Shown here: positions 22,227-34,365 of the stretch, piece by piece | Numbering within the stretch: the first letter of the stretch is position 1 | Layout of the letters: every line of letters starts with the position of its first letter | NCBI GenBank assembly: GCA_009869945.1 | Contig: WIXG01000081.1 | Span: forward strand, 62,001-126,000 | Length of the DNA stretch: 64,000 nt | Source: Mesaphorura yosii | Taxonomy: Eukaryota; Arthropoda; Collembola; Poduromorpha; Tullbergiidae | Direction of reading: 5' to 3' | Notes under the pieces: generated by a model | Database searches by the model: none | Told to the model about the DNA's origin: nothing | The model's input: the letters and a program-made list of their open reading frames with translations, nothing else | Made by a program: the position numbers and the translations under genes

Positions 22227-23594
22227 CTATGCAGGAGGGAGTGGAATTTTCTTGATTTCTTCGAGTAGCTGCATTGGCTTTTTCATGTACACAAGTATTC
22301 CTTGAACTTTAGGCTGGGTTTCGGCGGAATAGTTCAGCTGCTCGCCGCCTATCGTCGTCAGAGCCCCGCCAAGCCCACGCAGGATCGCGTCTCCAGCGCA
22401 CAAGTCCCACTTTTTGATTGCGGTCACGTGAAGATACAAATCCGCATTGCCGCTGATGACGTCAAGAATTTTGTACCCTGCAACAAGTAAAGACTCCAAT
22501 CAGTAATAAGCACGAATCACACAGATCGAGTAATTGTGACGAGGTTTTCTGTGCCTTCGCTCATTACCTGCGCCTGCCGCTTCGATAATTTCGACATCTT
22601 TCAGGCGCTGAGTCAAATTGCGCACGTTTCCAGCGTGAGATCTCGAGACAACGATTCGAAGCGGGTGGTGCACGTCGTCGCTTGCGCCTGAAGATTTAGC
22701 AAGCTTTTCCAAGTTTGGCGAGTTGGCGTGGTCGACGATAGACCAAAACGTTTCTTTTTGAAAGGGTCTGTGAATTACTCCAATGAGCGGGACGCCCGAG
22801 ACGGCAACACAAACCATCGTCGTCACATATTGGACTAAATTCTCAGTGTATTCTTGCGTTGCGTCCAGTGGATCAATCCACACTGTCACGTCGTCGGCTT
22901 CGAGTATTTGGTTTTCATTCTTGAAGAAGAGACTTGAGATTTCGTCGTTTAGTATACGCGGAAGCTGCACATCGCTCCAGTCTTGATTTGAGATGTGTTC
23001 TTCTGATATCACCTGTGGATTCAAGGCGCAGAGAAGGCATTGCCATTAATTACGGGGAAGGTATGTTAACATCCAATTTGATTTAACATTACACGACCTT
23101 ACCTTGACCTTTGGAAATGCTTTCCTCATTCCGTAGTACATCACTCGATGTGAATTAAAGTCGCCTTCCGTCACTCGGTCTTTGGCTCCTTCGGCTGTTT
23201 TGCCTTCAGGCAGGAAAAGAAAATATGACGGTACAACGTTTTCAGGACGTTCGTCAAGCAGACGGCTGCCGCGTAAGTCGTTCAACTCACCTTTGAGCTG
23301 CTCGCCCAAATCAGCCGGTCCATTCTCTCGCACTTTAACTACTTCTAGACCTCCTCGCTCTGCCACGTCGATTGACGCTATCAGAATTTCTCGAAGACTG
23401 ATTTTGTTGGAGTCTCTCCTGGATTTCTGATTGTTTTTAAGCACGCCATTGCTGTAATGGTCCGATTCATTAATGAAATCACTGCTGCTACCGGTGCTTC
23501 GACCACTGTACGTGTACAGGAGCAGTAAGAAGACAATCCCGAACAGCACAATCACCCCACATTTGTTAATCCGGATGGCACCACTGAAATTCAT
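22227..23594 (-). CDS. BPNT2: Golgi-resident 3'-phosphoadenosine 5'-phosphate phosphatase
   Basis: Three exons (23594-23103, 23012-22568, 22477-22227) give 395 residues. A type II signal anchor is at about residues 13-29 (VIVLFGIVFLLLLYTY). The inositol-monophosphatase fold is marked by the metal site WIDPLDATQEY, by EEH upstream and by KKWDLCAGDAILRGLGG near the end. The order and the anchor match BPNT2 (IMPAD1/gPAPP), which hydrolyses PAP produced by Golgi sulfotransferases and so supports glycosaminoglycan sulfation. An insertion of about 15-20 residues (ERPENVVPSYFLFLPEGK) lies between the first helix pair and the metal site, compared with my memory of the human protein. The gene is convergent with QTRT2. 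Confidence 0.95.
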
Positions 23595-25057
23595 CGTGGA
23601 TTCGAAGTTGATTCTCTTCTCGCTTCTAGAGGGACTTTCTTCACTGTCGATTTCGACTATACCATCATAAAATACACGACGGTAAGTATTGCAGTAAAAT
23701 TAAGTATAAATCCGGTGTTCATGTCGGTAAAATGTTTTGCTTTCCATGTCCAGTCAGGATCCGAGCACCATTCCGATAAATATTCGGTCAACGCAACATC
23801 TCACTCAAAATCTCGCAAGAATTGAATCCAGTCAGCCGCCGTGAGTAAAAGTTTTTCTGCCACAAATAACACTTTTACGCAACCAACCGGTTTGACCTTT
23901 ACTTGAACCAATTTGTGCCTTGGACACCGAATTCAACTACTTCTTGGAACCTCAAACTTAATAACTCTTTAGTCAACGAGCCGACTGAGCTTCAACTGGA
24001 ACTCGTCTGGACGTGGTGGTGGTGAGACAAATTAAAATACCACAATCACATGCTTCGATGCTTCGCCGTAATGAGCAGGTCTGCGCGGTCTTATCTGCTA
24101 ACAACCCAGAGCAGATTCATAAAAAGTTTAACTTGTTCACGGTAGTTTTGTTTTTGTGCAGTTAACCACTCTGTCTGTTCTGTACAGATGCGATGCGAAT
24201 AGCCACTCGTGGCCAAAAGTATACATTGGAGAAGGCTGGACTTGCCTGCATGGACTGTGTGCTTCTTGTGGGACGTCCGTCATCAGTGCTTCCGTGCTTC
24301 GTTGGAGGTTTGCTTACCTGCGCTTGCCTGGCCTGCCTGCCCGTGTTTGCGAACTTTAGTAACGGTTCTACGCTTTACTGAAAGCTCATCCTTCTTGTTC
24401 AGGGTAAGTAAGTTTGGTTCTCATTTCCATTCCACTGCTAACGCTAACTTATTAGCTTAGCAGAAGAGCAGCAGTACTTTGTGCTGCTGAGGTTGTGGGG
24501 TACATCAGCTGATGCCTGGCTGACTGTTGCGAGGGTATTTGACAACTACGTAATATCACCTTCGTATTTCAGTACCACTGACTGTACACTGCGCACACAA
24601 AGCAACTGCTCCACGTATCGTACATTCTGTTCTTCAGTATCACTTTATTTAAATGTTTTGGTGATGATCCACTAGCAAAGGTTTTACGTAAAGCAAAGGA
24701 GCCAGTGAGAGCAATAACAAAAAAGTCAACATCGCAACAAAAGCAAATAAAAAATTAGTACATTCACAATAGCATTAGCATTAACTTCCCTTTTTATGTA
24801 CTTTACTTTACCTCGTAATCTTTTACGTTTTGGGAAACTTATCTAGCCTCCAAATTCGTTTCGTTTTACGTTTCAGCATTAATCTGACGCGTTCAAGTTC
24901 AATCAATTCCAACAAAATGCCAGCTCAGTGACGAAGAAGAGATCGCTACGAATTACGAATCGCAGTTCGAAGTTCGGAGAGTCTCAAACGTTCATGGCTT
25001 TGTTTGGTCACTCGTGACTCGCACTCCAATTTTCCACTCCTCGTCCAGGATTGTACG
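23595..25057. other. Intergenic region between divergent BPNT2 and PHAF1
   Basis: About 1.46 kb lies between head-to-head starts. Overlapping plus-strand open frames at 24156-24460 are Cys-rich only because of GCCTGCCTGCC-type repeats and show no domain. The region presumably holds both promoters and untranslated exons. Confidence 0.45.
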
Positions 25058-26919
25058 ATGTTGGACCTCGAAGTTGTTCCCGAGCAGGGCCTCCAAACTG
25101 AACAATGGGAAATCACGTTGGGTGAGCACCAAATTGAAGAATTTCTAAGCAACCTCATCATTGCGTTGCTATTTTCCAGGAATGCACTTTTCCCAAGCGA
25201 TTGCCCTGGTTCAGTCTCATTATCGTGTCATCAAGACGGCCCACGTTGTGTACAACGAACAGGTAAGGCAAATGTTAACTCTATGGGTAAGAAGGTCGGG
25301 AATGTATTTTCTAACTCGGCGTGATCGGCCTTTTCAGGCTCCTCTGAACAATGATCTCATTCTTGACTTGCCTGCGGACGGTTTTCGGTTGATGTTCGAC
25401 TCGAGGCTCCAGCGCCTGAAACTCATCGAAGTCTACAACCTGAAGCTGATTCGCCTGAAATACTGGTAAGGAGCAAATCGACAAATCAACTATTGGCGTA
25501 AGTTCGTTGATTTAAAACTCCGTTAATGGCGTTTTTAGTGGTACGGTCTTCAATGGACCCGAAGTGAATCCGAGCGTTGAGCACATCGACCGCTGCTTTG
25601 GAGCTACTCGACCTGGATCATACGACAAACAGCGCCAGTTGTTTGCCCTGAACTTTCGGGGGCTAACATTCTACTTTCCTGTGGACCTGAATTGCCAGCC
25701 GCATTACAGCCACGGAGTTGGATTGATTAACCTTCGATTTCCGGGCGACAGCGCTCCGATTTTGTCAAAGATGATGCTCTACAGCGGTAAATCTGTCTTG
25801 TCAATTGTTGAATTGATCGGCGAAGTCGGAAGGTTAATATTGCTTTGAATTTTCTGCAGGAACTTCGCCCAGTGAAGCGCCCGTGCCACCTCTTCCAGTT
25901 TCATGCTTCAAGTCGCACATTTACCTAGAAAACTGTGAAGTACTTCGGAATTCTGCTGGCACCAAAACGCTTGGACTTCGTCTCCATTGTTTCACGAATT
26001 CAAGCAATATTCTGGAGCCAAGCCGGGTCACATTTGATAAGGAGATTTTGTTCAATGAAACTCTGCAAAGCGTCGTTTCGAAACTTGGGACGCCATCACG
26101 AATATTTTACAAATCGGACGACAAAATGAAGATTCACTCGAAAGATGCTCACAAGAAGATATCGACCGTGAATTCAGACTACTTTTTCAATTACTTCACG
26201 CTGGGCCTGGTAAGCTACCTTTACGGAAATGTGGTTTTAAATTCCATGCGCTAATGGCGACCGAATAATTTTCACAGGACATTTTGTTCGATTCTCGTGA
26301 TCACAAAGTCAGCAAGTTCATTTTGCACACAAACTTTCCTGGGCATTACGACTTCAACAGTTATCATCGCTGTGCTTTCACTCTTCGAATCGGGAGATCA
26401 AACTCATCGTCGTTAACTCACGTGGCAGGGACAACCCCAAAAATCATCAATAATTCCTCAGCGGGCAATGGCAATGGCGGTGGAAACGGGAATGGAAACG
26501 GGGGTAAGAACAATGGGAAAGGTCAAAAGTCTCCAAAGGTGAAGAAGAACAAGCAGAACAACAGCCTGCAATCCACAGAAATCAGTGCATCGCTGATCTC
26601 AACCACTCCTCCCGAAAATACGAACACCACCACCGCCGCGTCGATCACAGCCATCAGCAACAACATCGGGAGCATGAGCATTGAGAACCGATTCATGGCG
26701 ATCAGCTACGACACGCTTTGGGAGACGGTCAGCGACTTTACAAACAGCACCAACCTGAGCGGATGCCAAGACCGGATCGAACGACCTGTCGTCCTGACGC
26801 GATCCTCCTCAAACAACCCGTTCGGTTCCAGTCTCTGCTACGGAGTTCAAGACATGATATTTGAGGTGTTGGATAACGACCACATGGCCAGTGTTACTCT
26901 TTATCAGTCCGACTTGTGA
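25058..26919 (+). CDS. PHAF1: Phagophore assembly factor 1 (PHAF1)
   Basis: Six exons (25058-25121, 25180-25262, 25338-25465, 25539-25786, 25860-26209, 26278-26919) give 504 residues. The opening MLDLEVVPEQGLQTEQWEIT is nearly identical to the conserved N-terminus of C16orf70/PHAF1. Later blocks agree equally well: DDKMKIHS, DYFFNYFTLGLDILFD, KFILHTNFPGHYDFN-YHRC and the terminal MIFEVLDNDHMASVTLY. PHAF1 complexes with BCAS3 and is recruited to the phagophore by PI3P during autophagy. This copy is about 80 residues longer than the human protein, mainly through a low-complexity Gly/Asn/Lys/Ser/Thr insert within the last exon (from about 26400 to 26680). Confidence 0.96.
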
Positions 26920-27994
26920 TAGGAACATTCGAGGTTATGCATACTCTACCGTGTAAATGTTGTTAAGTCGTTCTATTGTTTTCAGTACTTACAAAATGTT
27001 CCGAAAAATTCAACTGGTCAAAGCCAGTTCACAAAAATAGGGTAAAATATTTTGTTATCACTCATCAGTATCAGAATCTGTATATTTTGTGTGCAGCGCG
27101 TGTAACTCTGTAAATTCTTGATCAGGATCAGGACTCAGGACGTTTTGTTGAATATCGAATATATGAATGAAGAGCTTAGATTAGTCTACTTTGGATTTAA
27201 GAGAGCCCCCTCAGCCTTGTAATTATAATTAATTGTAAATCCAGATCGGCTGTCTTGTGTGACCTTTCATAAGTTATTGAGAAACAGAGTGGGCATTGAG
27301 CGCATTGGACTCGAAGGCAGGCGGTGGGTTCATGACAAAAGATTTCAAAATATTTATTTTCGCATTTTAATTTCGTGGCATTACGATTTTGATGACGAAC
27401 GCACATAACACGTTAAGATTTAATTACGTTTAATTTCGCAGGTTGCTCGTATTCGTATTATCTTCCTTGTTTTATTTGTTGATTACGCAGCGCATTTCGC
27501 TCATTTTTCGCGACCGCGGCTTTTTATCGATATCCCACACAAATTACGTTTTACGTATTTAATGATGACCATTGTGATAATACCTAAATTATACGTATAA
27601 ATATTAGATACACGTCTTAGATTCGGATAATAATTGCAAGTGCTTAGCGATAGCGTAGATTTTAGTCGACCTGACGTTTTCTGCCCTTTCAATTTCAAAT
27701 ATGGATTAACCAAGACACGCATGTAGTTGAGCTGTTCTGTATTTAATTGAGAGCGACAGAAAACTCAAAAAAACTAAATAACTCCAGAAAACTGAATAAA
27801 AATCTAATTTTATTTAACCTGCACCGTCCAATTGTGTTTGGAGCAGAAGCAGGAGCAAGGGAACTTAACTGAGCCTGTGTTTCATTTCCATGAAATGGAA
27901 CAACGGCAATGGCGTTGTCACTGTTCTCAAGCATTCTTGGATACAACACATGTTAGAAAAGTTTTCTTCTGATTTAACAATAATAAATATGATC
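26920..27994. other. Convergent 3' region of PHAF1 and NOL12
   Basis: About 1.07 kb of AT-rich sequence lies between two convergent stop codons. Short minus-strand frames (27197-27406, 27501-27722, 27743-27949) show no family resemblance. It is presumed to hold 3' UTRs. Confidence 0.45.
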
Positions 27995-28910
27995 TTAACT
28001 TTTCCCTTTCTTCTTCTGGCCCTTCTTACCTTTTCTAAAACTAGGATTGGCTCCCTTTGAATCATCGCCTTTCTTGTTCCCGTCTCGCTTGGGTACAAAA
28101 TTCGGATTCTTACGACTTTTTCGTTTCTTGTTTTTCTGTTTAATCTTTTGGGAAGTTTTGTATGCCTTGCTCGATTGTAGCAAGCGATTCGTTGCTTTCT
28201 TTAACAACGATTTGACGTTATTGCCTCCTTTCGCGGGCGTGTCAACGTCGTTATCGTTGGCATTCGCTTCCTCGTTATCTTCGGCAGCGTTGTCAGACTC
28301 TTCCTCTTTCATTGGTGGTAATTTCATATGAATGTTGTCCAACGAACTGATTGTCACAATTTTAGTGCCCATTGTGATCGATTGGGACGTGGACTCAGAA
28401 GGCTCCAACTTTGCCGACGACATATTCAGAAGGTGTTCAACTTCCGGCAGAATTGAGTGCGAACTGCAGAGCTTTCCAACAGATTTCTTGGCCTGAAATG
28501 CAAAGCCATTGAAATATTTCCTTTGCCATCATGAATTCTAACAAAGAGTTCAGAGTTTAGTTGTTGGTTTAGTTCTCATACGGTAACCACCCACCTGGGC
28601 ACGTATCCGCTGCTTTTCAGCTGCCAGCTGCTTTTCCAGCTTTAATTTCTGGTCAGTTTTTCTCTGAAGCTTCCGTTTGTGGAATCCAGTCAAGAAGTCC
28701 CTGTCAATTCAAATCAAATGACGTATCATCAATTTGAGCGAGAGCATGCTTCTTCTCCAAAACGGCTCAGTGGTCAATTTTAATGACTTACACTCTAGCC
28801 GACTCGTCAAACACGACACTTAATTTGGGCTTCTTCAGTGGCTTGGATGACTTCTTGTAAAACATGCTCTTGAACTGTTTCTTGCTCGTCGATTTAGCCT
28901 TCTCCGACAT
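27995..28910 (-). CDS. NOL12: Nucleolar protein 12 / Rrp17 family
   Basis: Three exons (28910-28792, 28700-28595, 28492-27995) give 240 residues. The core VVFDESARVDFLTGFHKRKL, followed by a Lys/Arg/Gln-rich coiled helix, is the Nop25/NOL12/Rrp17 signature ([VI]-x-FD-E-x-AR-x-[DE]-[FY]-LTGFHKRK). Members act in the nucleolus in 5'-end processing of 5.8S and 25S/28S rRNA with Xrn2/Rat1. The fly homologue is Viriato. The C-terminal half is acidic, then strongly basic, and suited to nucleolar retention and RNA contact. The start at 28910 begins MSEKAKST; an in-frame upstream extension exists but lacks an ATG in good context. Confidence 0.93.
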
Positions 28911-29332
28911 TTTCTTTTTGATATCGTGCTCAGAAGGTGGAAAAGGAAAAATGCTTGTAAAGATAAGCGCTCTAATACACTGCTTACTTAGTAGAATCAA
29001 TTAGCTAATTGGCTGACTAATAACTGAACAAAAAAGTTGAAAAACATTTTTAATTAGATCGTAGAAGGAACGACCGAACCAGCACGTGTGGAATTACAAA
29101 TGAGAATTTCGCGCTGTGTGCGCTTCAACAAAGATAACGAAGAAAATCTCCGTCAGTCCGCCGATGTCGAGTTCAATGCAGATTCAGCAAATCGTTTTAT
29201 TCTTAACCATTGTTAGCCCTGTTCCACTTTTCGAAAGAGTTAACGACCACTTTTACATTCTCATCCCGGCGTGGTGCATGCGCTTTCGCGTCTTTTGAGT
29301 GTTTTGAGTCCCTGGCCGCTGGAGTGCCTGTA
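28911..29332. other. Upstream region of NOL12
   Basis: About 420 bp separates the NOL12 start from the possible 3' exons of the EF-hand gene on the same strand. No further exon is recognised. It should hold the NOL12 promoter. Confidence 0.4.
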
Positions 29333-29713
29333 CTAGCCTGTGTCAGTGATCGCGTCGATTCTGGATTCTGACCGCGGTGATGGCGACGATGGCGATGGGC
29401 GCAAGCGAGATCTCGACGCAGCGTTGGAAGTCTGCGCTTCCCAAAGAGCTCGGCAGCTGCTTCTCTAAATTTTGTGAATGAAATCAGACATGAACAAGCT
29501 AAGGAGGGAATTCGATAAGATTTATACCTCCCAATCATGAAGCAATTGTGGAAATTCCATGCTTCTTGCCATCGCTGGAGTCAAGGACCGCTCTGCGTTT
29601 ACGGAGGCATTCCCTGGAGTGAAAGGAACTTGCATGCATGACGCAGATGCGCCCGTCAGCCTTGTACAGAATATGCTGGGCTGTTGGTCCAAGCTCAAGT
29701 ACTCATGCTGGAT
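29333..29713 (-). CDS. Possible 3' exons of the EF-hand gene, or a separate small gene
   Basis: Two segments with good splice signals sit just downstream of the EF-hand gene on the same strand. One is 29713-29528 (acceptor TTGGCAG, donor GAG|GTATAA, 62 codons, starting IQHEYLSLDQQPSIF). The other is 29464-29333 (44 codons including stop, Ser/Pro/Arg-rich, ending DAITDTG). They are in phase with each other. They could be joined to the preceding gene if its fourth exon used a weak GTATCT donor about 25 nt before its stop. No start codon was found for them as an independent gene. No domain is recognised. Confidence 0.3.
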
Positions 29714-29879
29714 CTGCCAAAACACAATGAAAATGTGGAAAATTGAATTGCAGTGCAGTTCTGCCGTTTGATCCTAATCAATAATTTGTATGGGCTCTAT
29801 ACGCTGAAGGGAAGCCGATTTATGTTTATTCTTTTTCTTGACTTCTATCATAATTTTGAGCGAACGAATTTAGAAAAGT

Positions 29880-32219
29880 TCAGAAAAGTCGAGATACACT
29901 CGGTTCAGGAGTAGAGAATTCTGTTTCGGCCTGCATTTCTTCATTTAACATGCGTTTTTTCCTCTGAATCGAAAAGGGACCAGCAACGGAAGTAGAAGGA
30001 GGGAGTAAATTCGTAGTACTGAGTGCAAAATCGCGGGTGCTGGTGGTAGGATTTGGATTCAGTCTTGCAGCTGCAGTTTGAGTATCAGTCGATTCGAATG
30101 CTGGTGCTGGAGCTGAGTAGTAGGCTGTGTTAACAGCTTCGTCTACTTCGGCCGCTGGAATTTTGATAATTTTGTTCTGGATTGTTGGATTTGGTTTTGT
30201 CAGTCGTAGTGGAGGAGGCGGAGGGATCAGAATTGTGGCTGTGACTGGTGTGACTGGTGGTTGTTTCGGTTGAGGGTTGGGAGTCTGAGTTTGAGTGAAG
30301 ATTTTCTTGCTTTCAGATGAAGGAGGCGTTTGAGTAAACTGGGTTTGCAATTGCGATGGAGATTTGTCTACCAGATCTTCCACCAACTTGGTTTGGGTCT
30401 GTAAAAGCCATAAAATTTTTAGAAAATTAGTAATACCTGGCAGGTCGTTTGTACATTTATTCTAGCCTTACGTACTCTTCCGTCAATTCAGGCAGCGGCG
30501 GTGCCAGTGGCTCTTCAGGATTTTTGTATACTTCCTGAATCGGAGCTTCTCCAGCAGAGGCGCCAGGCTCTGATCCGGTTGATTGTCTTCCTGAGCTATC
30601 AAAACTTCTCCTTACTTTATCGAAATCGAAAGATCGTCGATCTTCTTGGCTTTCTTGGGAGCCAGAACTTTCCCTTCTATTTTCTTCGCCGTTACCGTTC
30701 GATCCGGTGCTTAGTCTGCGGTTTTCTTCAGACTCGGAGCCTCCGCTCGATATTCGTCCTTCGGATTCGACGCTTTTTCTTCTTTCTTCTTCGGATACAA
30801 CACTTTCTCTTGCGGATGCAGACTCTTCAGGTTCTGACCCCGCACTTTCTCGACGAGAGCCTTCCGATCCTTTGTCTCTTCGATTCCCTTCGGATCCGAA
30901 ATTGGCCCTTCCTACTTGGTCAGTTTTTGACTCTTCCAGCTGCAAATTCAAGTTAGTTCGATAGCGCTCTTGTGCTTGGCCAGCTGATTTTCTCGGAGAC
31001 CGTGGCGCTGGGGGTACATAAATTGCATTTTTGTAAGTAGCCTCAGCCTGAGTCCCAGCGTCATTTTTCGGGTTTCTACTTGAACGTCTCCTTTCAGTAT
31101 TTTCGGTCTTCTCACTTAAAACGGGACGATTTGACATATTTTCTTGAACTAGCGCCATTGGACATTTTCCAGACAGCCCCTTACGCCAGTAATATTTCTT
31201 CCGTTTCTTGCGGCGTTCTTCTTCACGCTTGGCGCGCCCGAGTTGATGATAAAGAAGACGACTCACTTGGGCTTCTTGGCTTTCTCTGGCGATCTTTGAA
31301 AGCCATGAACTCAATCAACATTGAACATTGGTCCCTAGCTAGAAGCCAACCGTACTATTCTACTCTAAACTTCCTTTACAGGTAGGCTTTGCCAGTGACA
31401 AAATATTAATAAAGAGAAACGGGCGTTACCTCAGTCTCGAAGAATCTGATGGCTTCCCGGATGTTTCCCCTTAGCTGAGTGAACGGCCGCAGTGTGTCCA
31501 CAATTTTGTCGACTCCAGTTTCCAGTCGATCTGTCGCCAGCGCCGTTGTCGCAGCCGCAACGCCAACATCGCAGCTGATTCTTTCTTGGCCTCTTCCTCG
31601 CCGTAATCGCCTCGTTGTCGCATCTTGTCCCATTTCAATGCCACCGCTACCATCACGGTCACTTATTGCGGTCGGAATATTTTGCAGTTCAATATTTTGG
31701 CAAAAGATGAGAAATTCGCGAAAACTGAGGAGTCCATCGCAATTTTGGTCGGACACGCAGAATATCTGCTTCGCCTCTTCCTGTGTGATTGGGCAGCCCT
31801 GCTTTTCCATCAAATACTTAACTTCGAGCTGGTTCAGCTGTTCATCGCAGTCTTGATCAGCCCTGAGATCAAATTTTCTCCTGCTTCCTTGTGAATTAAG
31901 CTACGAGAAGGTAATTGCTTACTGCTTACATTAAAAAGACATTTTCGAGATGTTGCAGCTGTCCGCGAGAGAAGAAGCCCTCAAATTCGGGATACACGTG
32001 AGCGAAAGTATCTTGAGGAGGCTCAGCACGCAGGCGTGGGTAAATCTTGCCGTCAACCACACTCCGAATGTGCTGACATTTATTTCTCATCTCCGCAACC
32101 GTGCGAGCTTCAATTTCATCTTTGCAGTCATTAATCGCCGCAAGCAGCCGTGGACTCCTTCTGTACCTGTGTGGCGTCGGCCTGGGTTTTGAAGGGCCTG
32201 GCATTTCTGCTTCGGCCAT
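29880..32219 (-). CDS. Swiprosin-like EF-hand protein with long disordered tail
   Basis: Four exons (32219-31930, 31862-31430, 31293-30472, 30398-29880) give 687 residues. A pair of EF-hands spans about residues 85-150: calcium loops D99-E110 (DQDCDEQLNQLE) and D135-E146 (DQNCDGLLSFRE). The preceding FEGFFSRGQLQHLENVF helix and following LSFREFLIF, then REAIRFFETE, align with EFHD1/EFHD2 (swiprosin). These are calcium-dependent actin-binding adaptors of about 240 residues. After a basic helix (KREEERRKKRKKYYWRK) comes roughly 430 residues of Ser/Glu/Arg repeats (ESxEENRR and GSEGxRR units) and a Pro/Thr/Gln-rich end. That tail has no counterpart in swiprosins that I know. The stop at 29880 assumes no further exons. 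Confidence 0.75.
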
Positions 32220-32496
32220 TTTATCCACCCCAGAATTTTGAAGGTCGAGGGACCTAATGATGGAATTTGGCAGACTAAACGGAATTCAGCCCGAAGGAGT
32301 CCAGCAAAAATCAAGTCAAAAGTCAAGAATGTAATGAAGATACGCAAATCAGCGAAGTTTATTGTTCCAGATTAGAGATAAGGCAACATGGTAACAATTT
32401 GTAGAAAAGGCAGTATTTCCTTTGTCCAGAGGAGACTGGGCCGTCGCGTTGCGTCGGTCAGAGAATGAACAGTCCTGCCACTTAGCAGCGCAGCAG

Positions 32497-33972
32497 CTAA
32501 TCGTATTCGGAGCCAATGCTGATGGACAGTTCCGGTCCTTCGATGAATGTCTCGTGATACCACACGTTGGTCTCCAGAAAAACTAAAAGCAGAAGCGCAA
32601 ATCACGTTAGGTTGTCATGTTCTATGTCCACGGCGTATGTATTTCGATTCTTTACCGTAATCACCGGCGTGTGACGTGAATGAGATTGAATTAATGCACT
32701 CCGATTCGCATTCTGGAGGCGGCCTCAAAGTCCAAATCTTCACGCCTGAGAGCTGAAGCTGCCAGCTCGGTCTTCTTACATAATCAATCTGCACAAGTAA
32801 CGGCAAAAAGCAAAATGAACCAATTCTTTCAGTGAAGGCATTGTGCAAAGTGGCAGAAATGGCTTACGTGCATCGCTGCTCCTGAGCCGCTCGACCCAAC
32901 GAAAATCCAATCGATTATCGAAGACTCCGAGTGCGGAGGAAAAAAATCTGGTCTCGGAAACAATGCCCTCAGCCTTGCTGCAATGTTCGGATGACAATTT
33001 GACCATCCAATGTACCAAGGCTCGGATGGACCGTGTTCGTGGTCTTCTGCAGCAGAAATCTTGAGAAATGCATCAGCCAGACTCGTGAACGACGAGCGAA
33101 ATGGGAGGAACTGACAGTCTTCTGATACCGATTCAACTCCGCCAGGTTCTGACTCGAAAATATCCTTGAGCATTGAGAAATTGAGGTACGGGAGCGATGG
33201 ATTCGGGTTCCTGACGATGGTTGGCCAGGAAGAGTAAGCAATTTTCTCAAATTCTTCTCTCGATGGCTGGAGTTTCAATTCGATCACCGGTGACAGCGAC
33301 TCCAGCGACGGATTATGGTCAACCTGTTGCATTAAGCTCGTACAAATAACATTGAAGCTTTGTACCTTACACGACATTTGTTCATTAACAAAAAATTACC
33401 GGCTTCTTCGTGCACAAGGTAGAGCAATTGGCTAGAGGACGGATCATTTCGAGGATCGTTGCGTGCAAAGAGATCAGGCATCTTTGGGCCGCAAGATTCG
33501 GATACACTTTCAAAGGATTTGTGTTTGAAACATGGCAGATAAGGAAATGGAGGAATGGAGCCAGCACGACTGCGATTGCGACTAGGGCCAGGAATGACAA
33601 CGATATTTTCCATGCCGAGTATCGTATTAGAACTGATTCCGATGACCTTCTTCTCCTTGTCGGATTCCATCCCACTCCATAATTTGTACTCGTACTCGCT
33701 TCAAGATGAAATTCTGAAGATGGCGTGGGATGTGGCAGATTTTCCGGCTTATCAGGAGAAGTGGAGCCCCAACAATAATTATGCAGGGTGACAAAGATGT
33801 CACTTAAACTAGCTCCATTTTCGTACGCCCGATGACAGGCTTCCAAAATCTCGTCGTGCAGCCTTTGCTCGCAATCACATTCAAACACAGCACCATCACT
33901 TCCGTCACTGTCTGAACTAGCCAGCTTATCAGTCTCACGAACGTTGTTTGGAAGGTCTGCGTCACTTCCCAT
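32497..33972 (-). CDS. Membrane-anchored JmjC/cupin-8 dioxygenase
   Basis: Four exons (33972-33400, 33323-32868, 32788-32656, 32582-32497) give 415 residues. An N-terminal segment of about 120 residues is followed by one transmembrane helix (LSFLALVAIAVVLAPFLHFL). A JmjC/cupin-8 double-stranded beta-helix then makes up the C-terminal half. The iron ligands are visible: His343 and Asp345 in AAMHIDYVRRPSWQLQL, and His397 in LETNVWYHETF. Such proteins are Fe(II)/2-oxoglutarate hydroxylases of protein side chains. The anchor suggests a type II protein with the catalytic part inside a secretory compartment. That is unlike nuclear JmjC demethylases and closer to ER-resident JMJD8-like enzymes. The substrate is not predictable. 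I do not recognise a named orthologue. Confidence 0.8.
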
Positions 33973-34215
33973 GGCTTTTAAAAATCCTTCTAGTAAAGAA
34001 AAATTATCTCAGTCGCGTTTTCTTTCACTTGCCGCTTTTATAAATTTTTGAATGGTGAAACAAAGAATTTGTCCTCAAAGGTTGAACTTGTATTAAAATC
34101 TCTTTCAAACTAACTCACAATTCTTCAGGTCCCGGGCCCAAAAGTGGTTGGTATCATTTATTAACTCTATAAACATGCTATACATGCTCATTAAACATCA
34201 GGCCTACATGCCCAC

Positions 34216-34365
34216 TTATCCTAGCTCCTCCTTATTGAACTTGTGCGCGTGTCCAATCTCAATGCAATCGCGCATTTGGGTGGCGACCTGGAAAATGAGG
34301 ATTGTCATCACGATAAACGAGAGGAGGATGAAGACGGTCAGTAGGAATCTGCGTGCCCGTCCTCC
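34216..34365 (-). CDS. Possible terminal exon of a small membrane protein
   Basis: A minus-strand segment opens after TGTGCAG and reads 49 codons to a stop. It holds an uninterrupted hydrophobic helix (FLLTVFILLSFIVMTILIFQ) followed by a polar tail ending HKFNKEELG. The acceptor and frame are plausible. No convincing upstream exon was found: the preceding 100 nt also read open in another frame (VRVKYERFLRDVISILLEEA), but no standard donor joins the two. It could be a real tail-anchored protein end or chance. Confidence 0.3.
   Translation of the reverse strand, partial: GGRARRFLLTVFILLSFIVMTILIFQVATQMRDCIEIGHAHKFNKEELG

Noticed and set aside
24156-24460. Overlapping Cys-rich open frames on the plus strand
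   Set aside because: The Cys content comes from GCCTGCC-type repeats read in several frames. No signal peptide plus stop structure holds up and it lies in a divergent promoter interval.
29203-29466. His/Arg-rich minus-strand frame ending ANNG
   Set aside because: It is not in phase with the preceding exon-like segment. The alternative frame ending at 29333 keeps phase 0, so this one is treated as a shadow.
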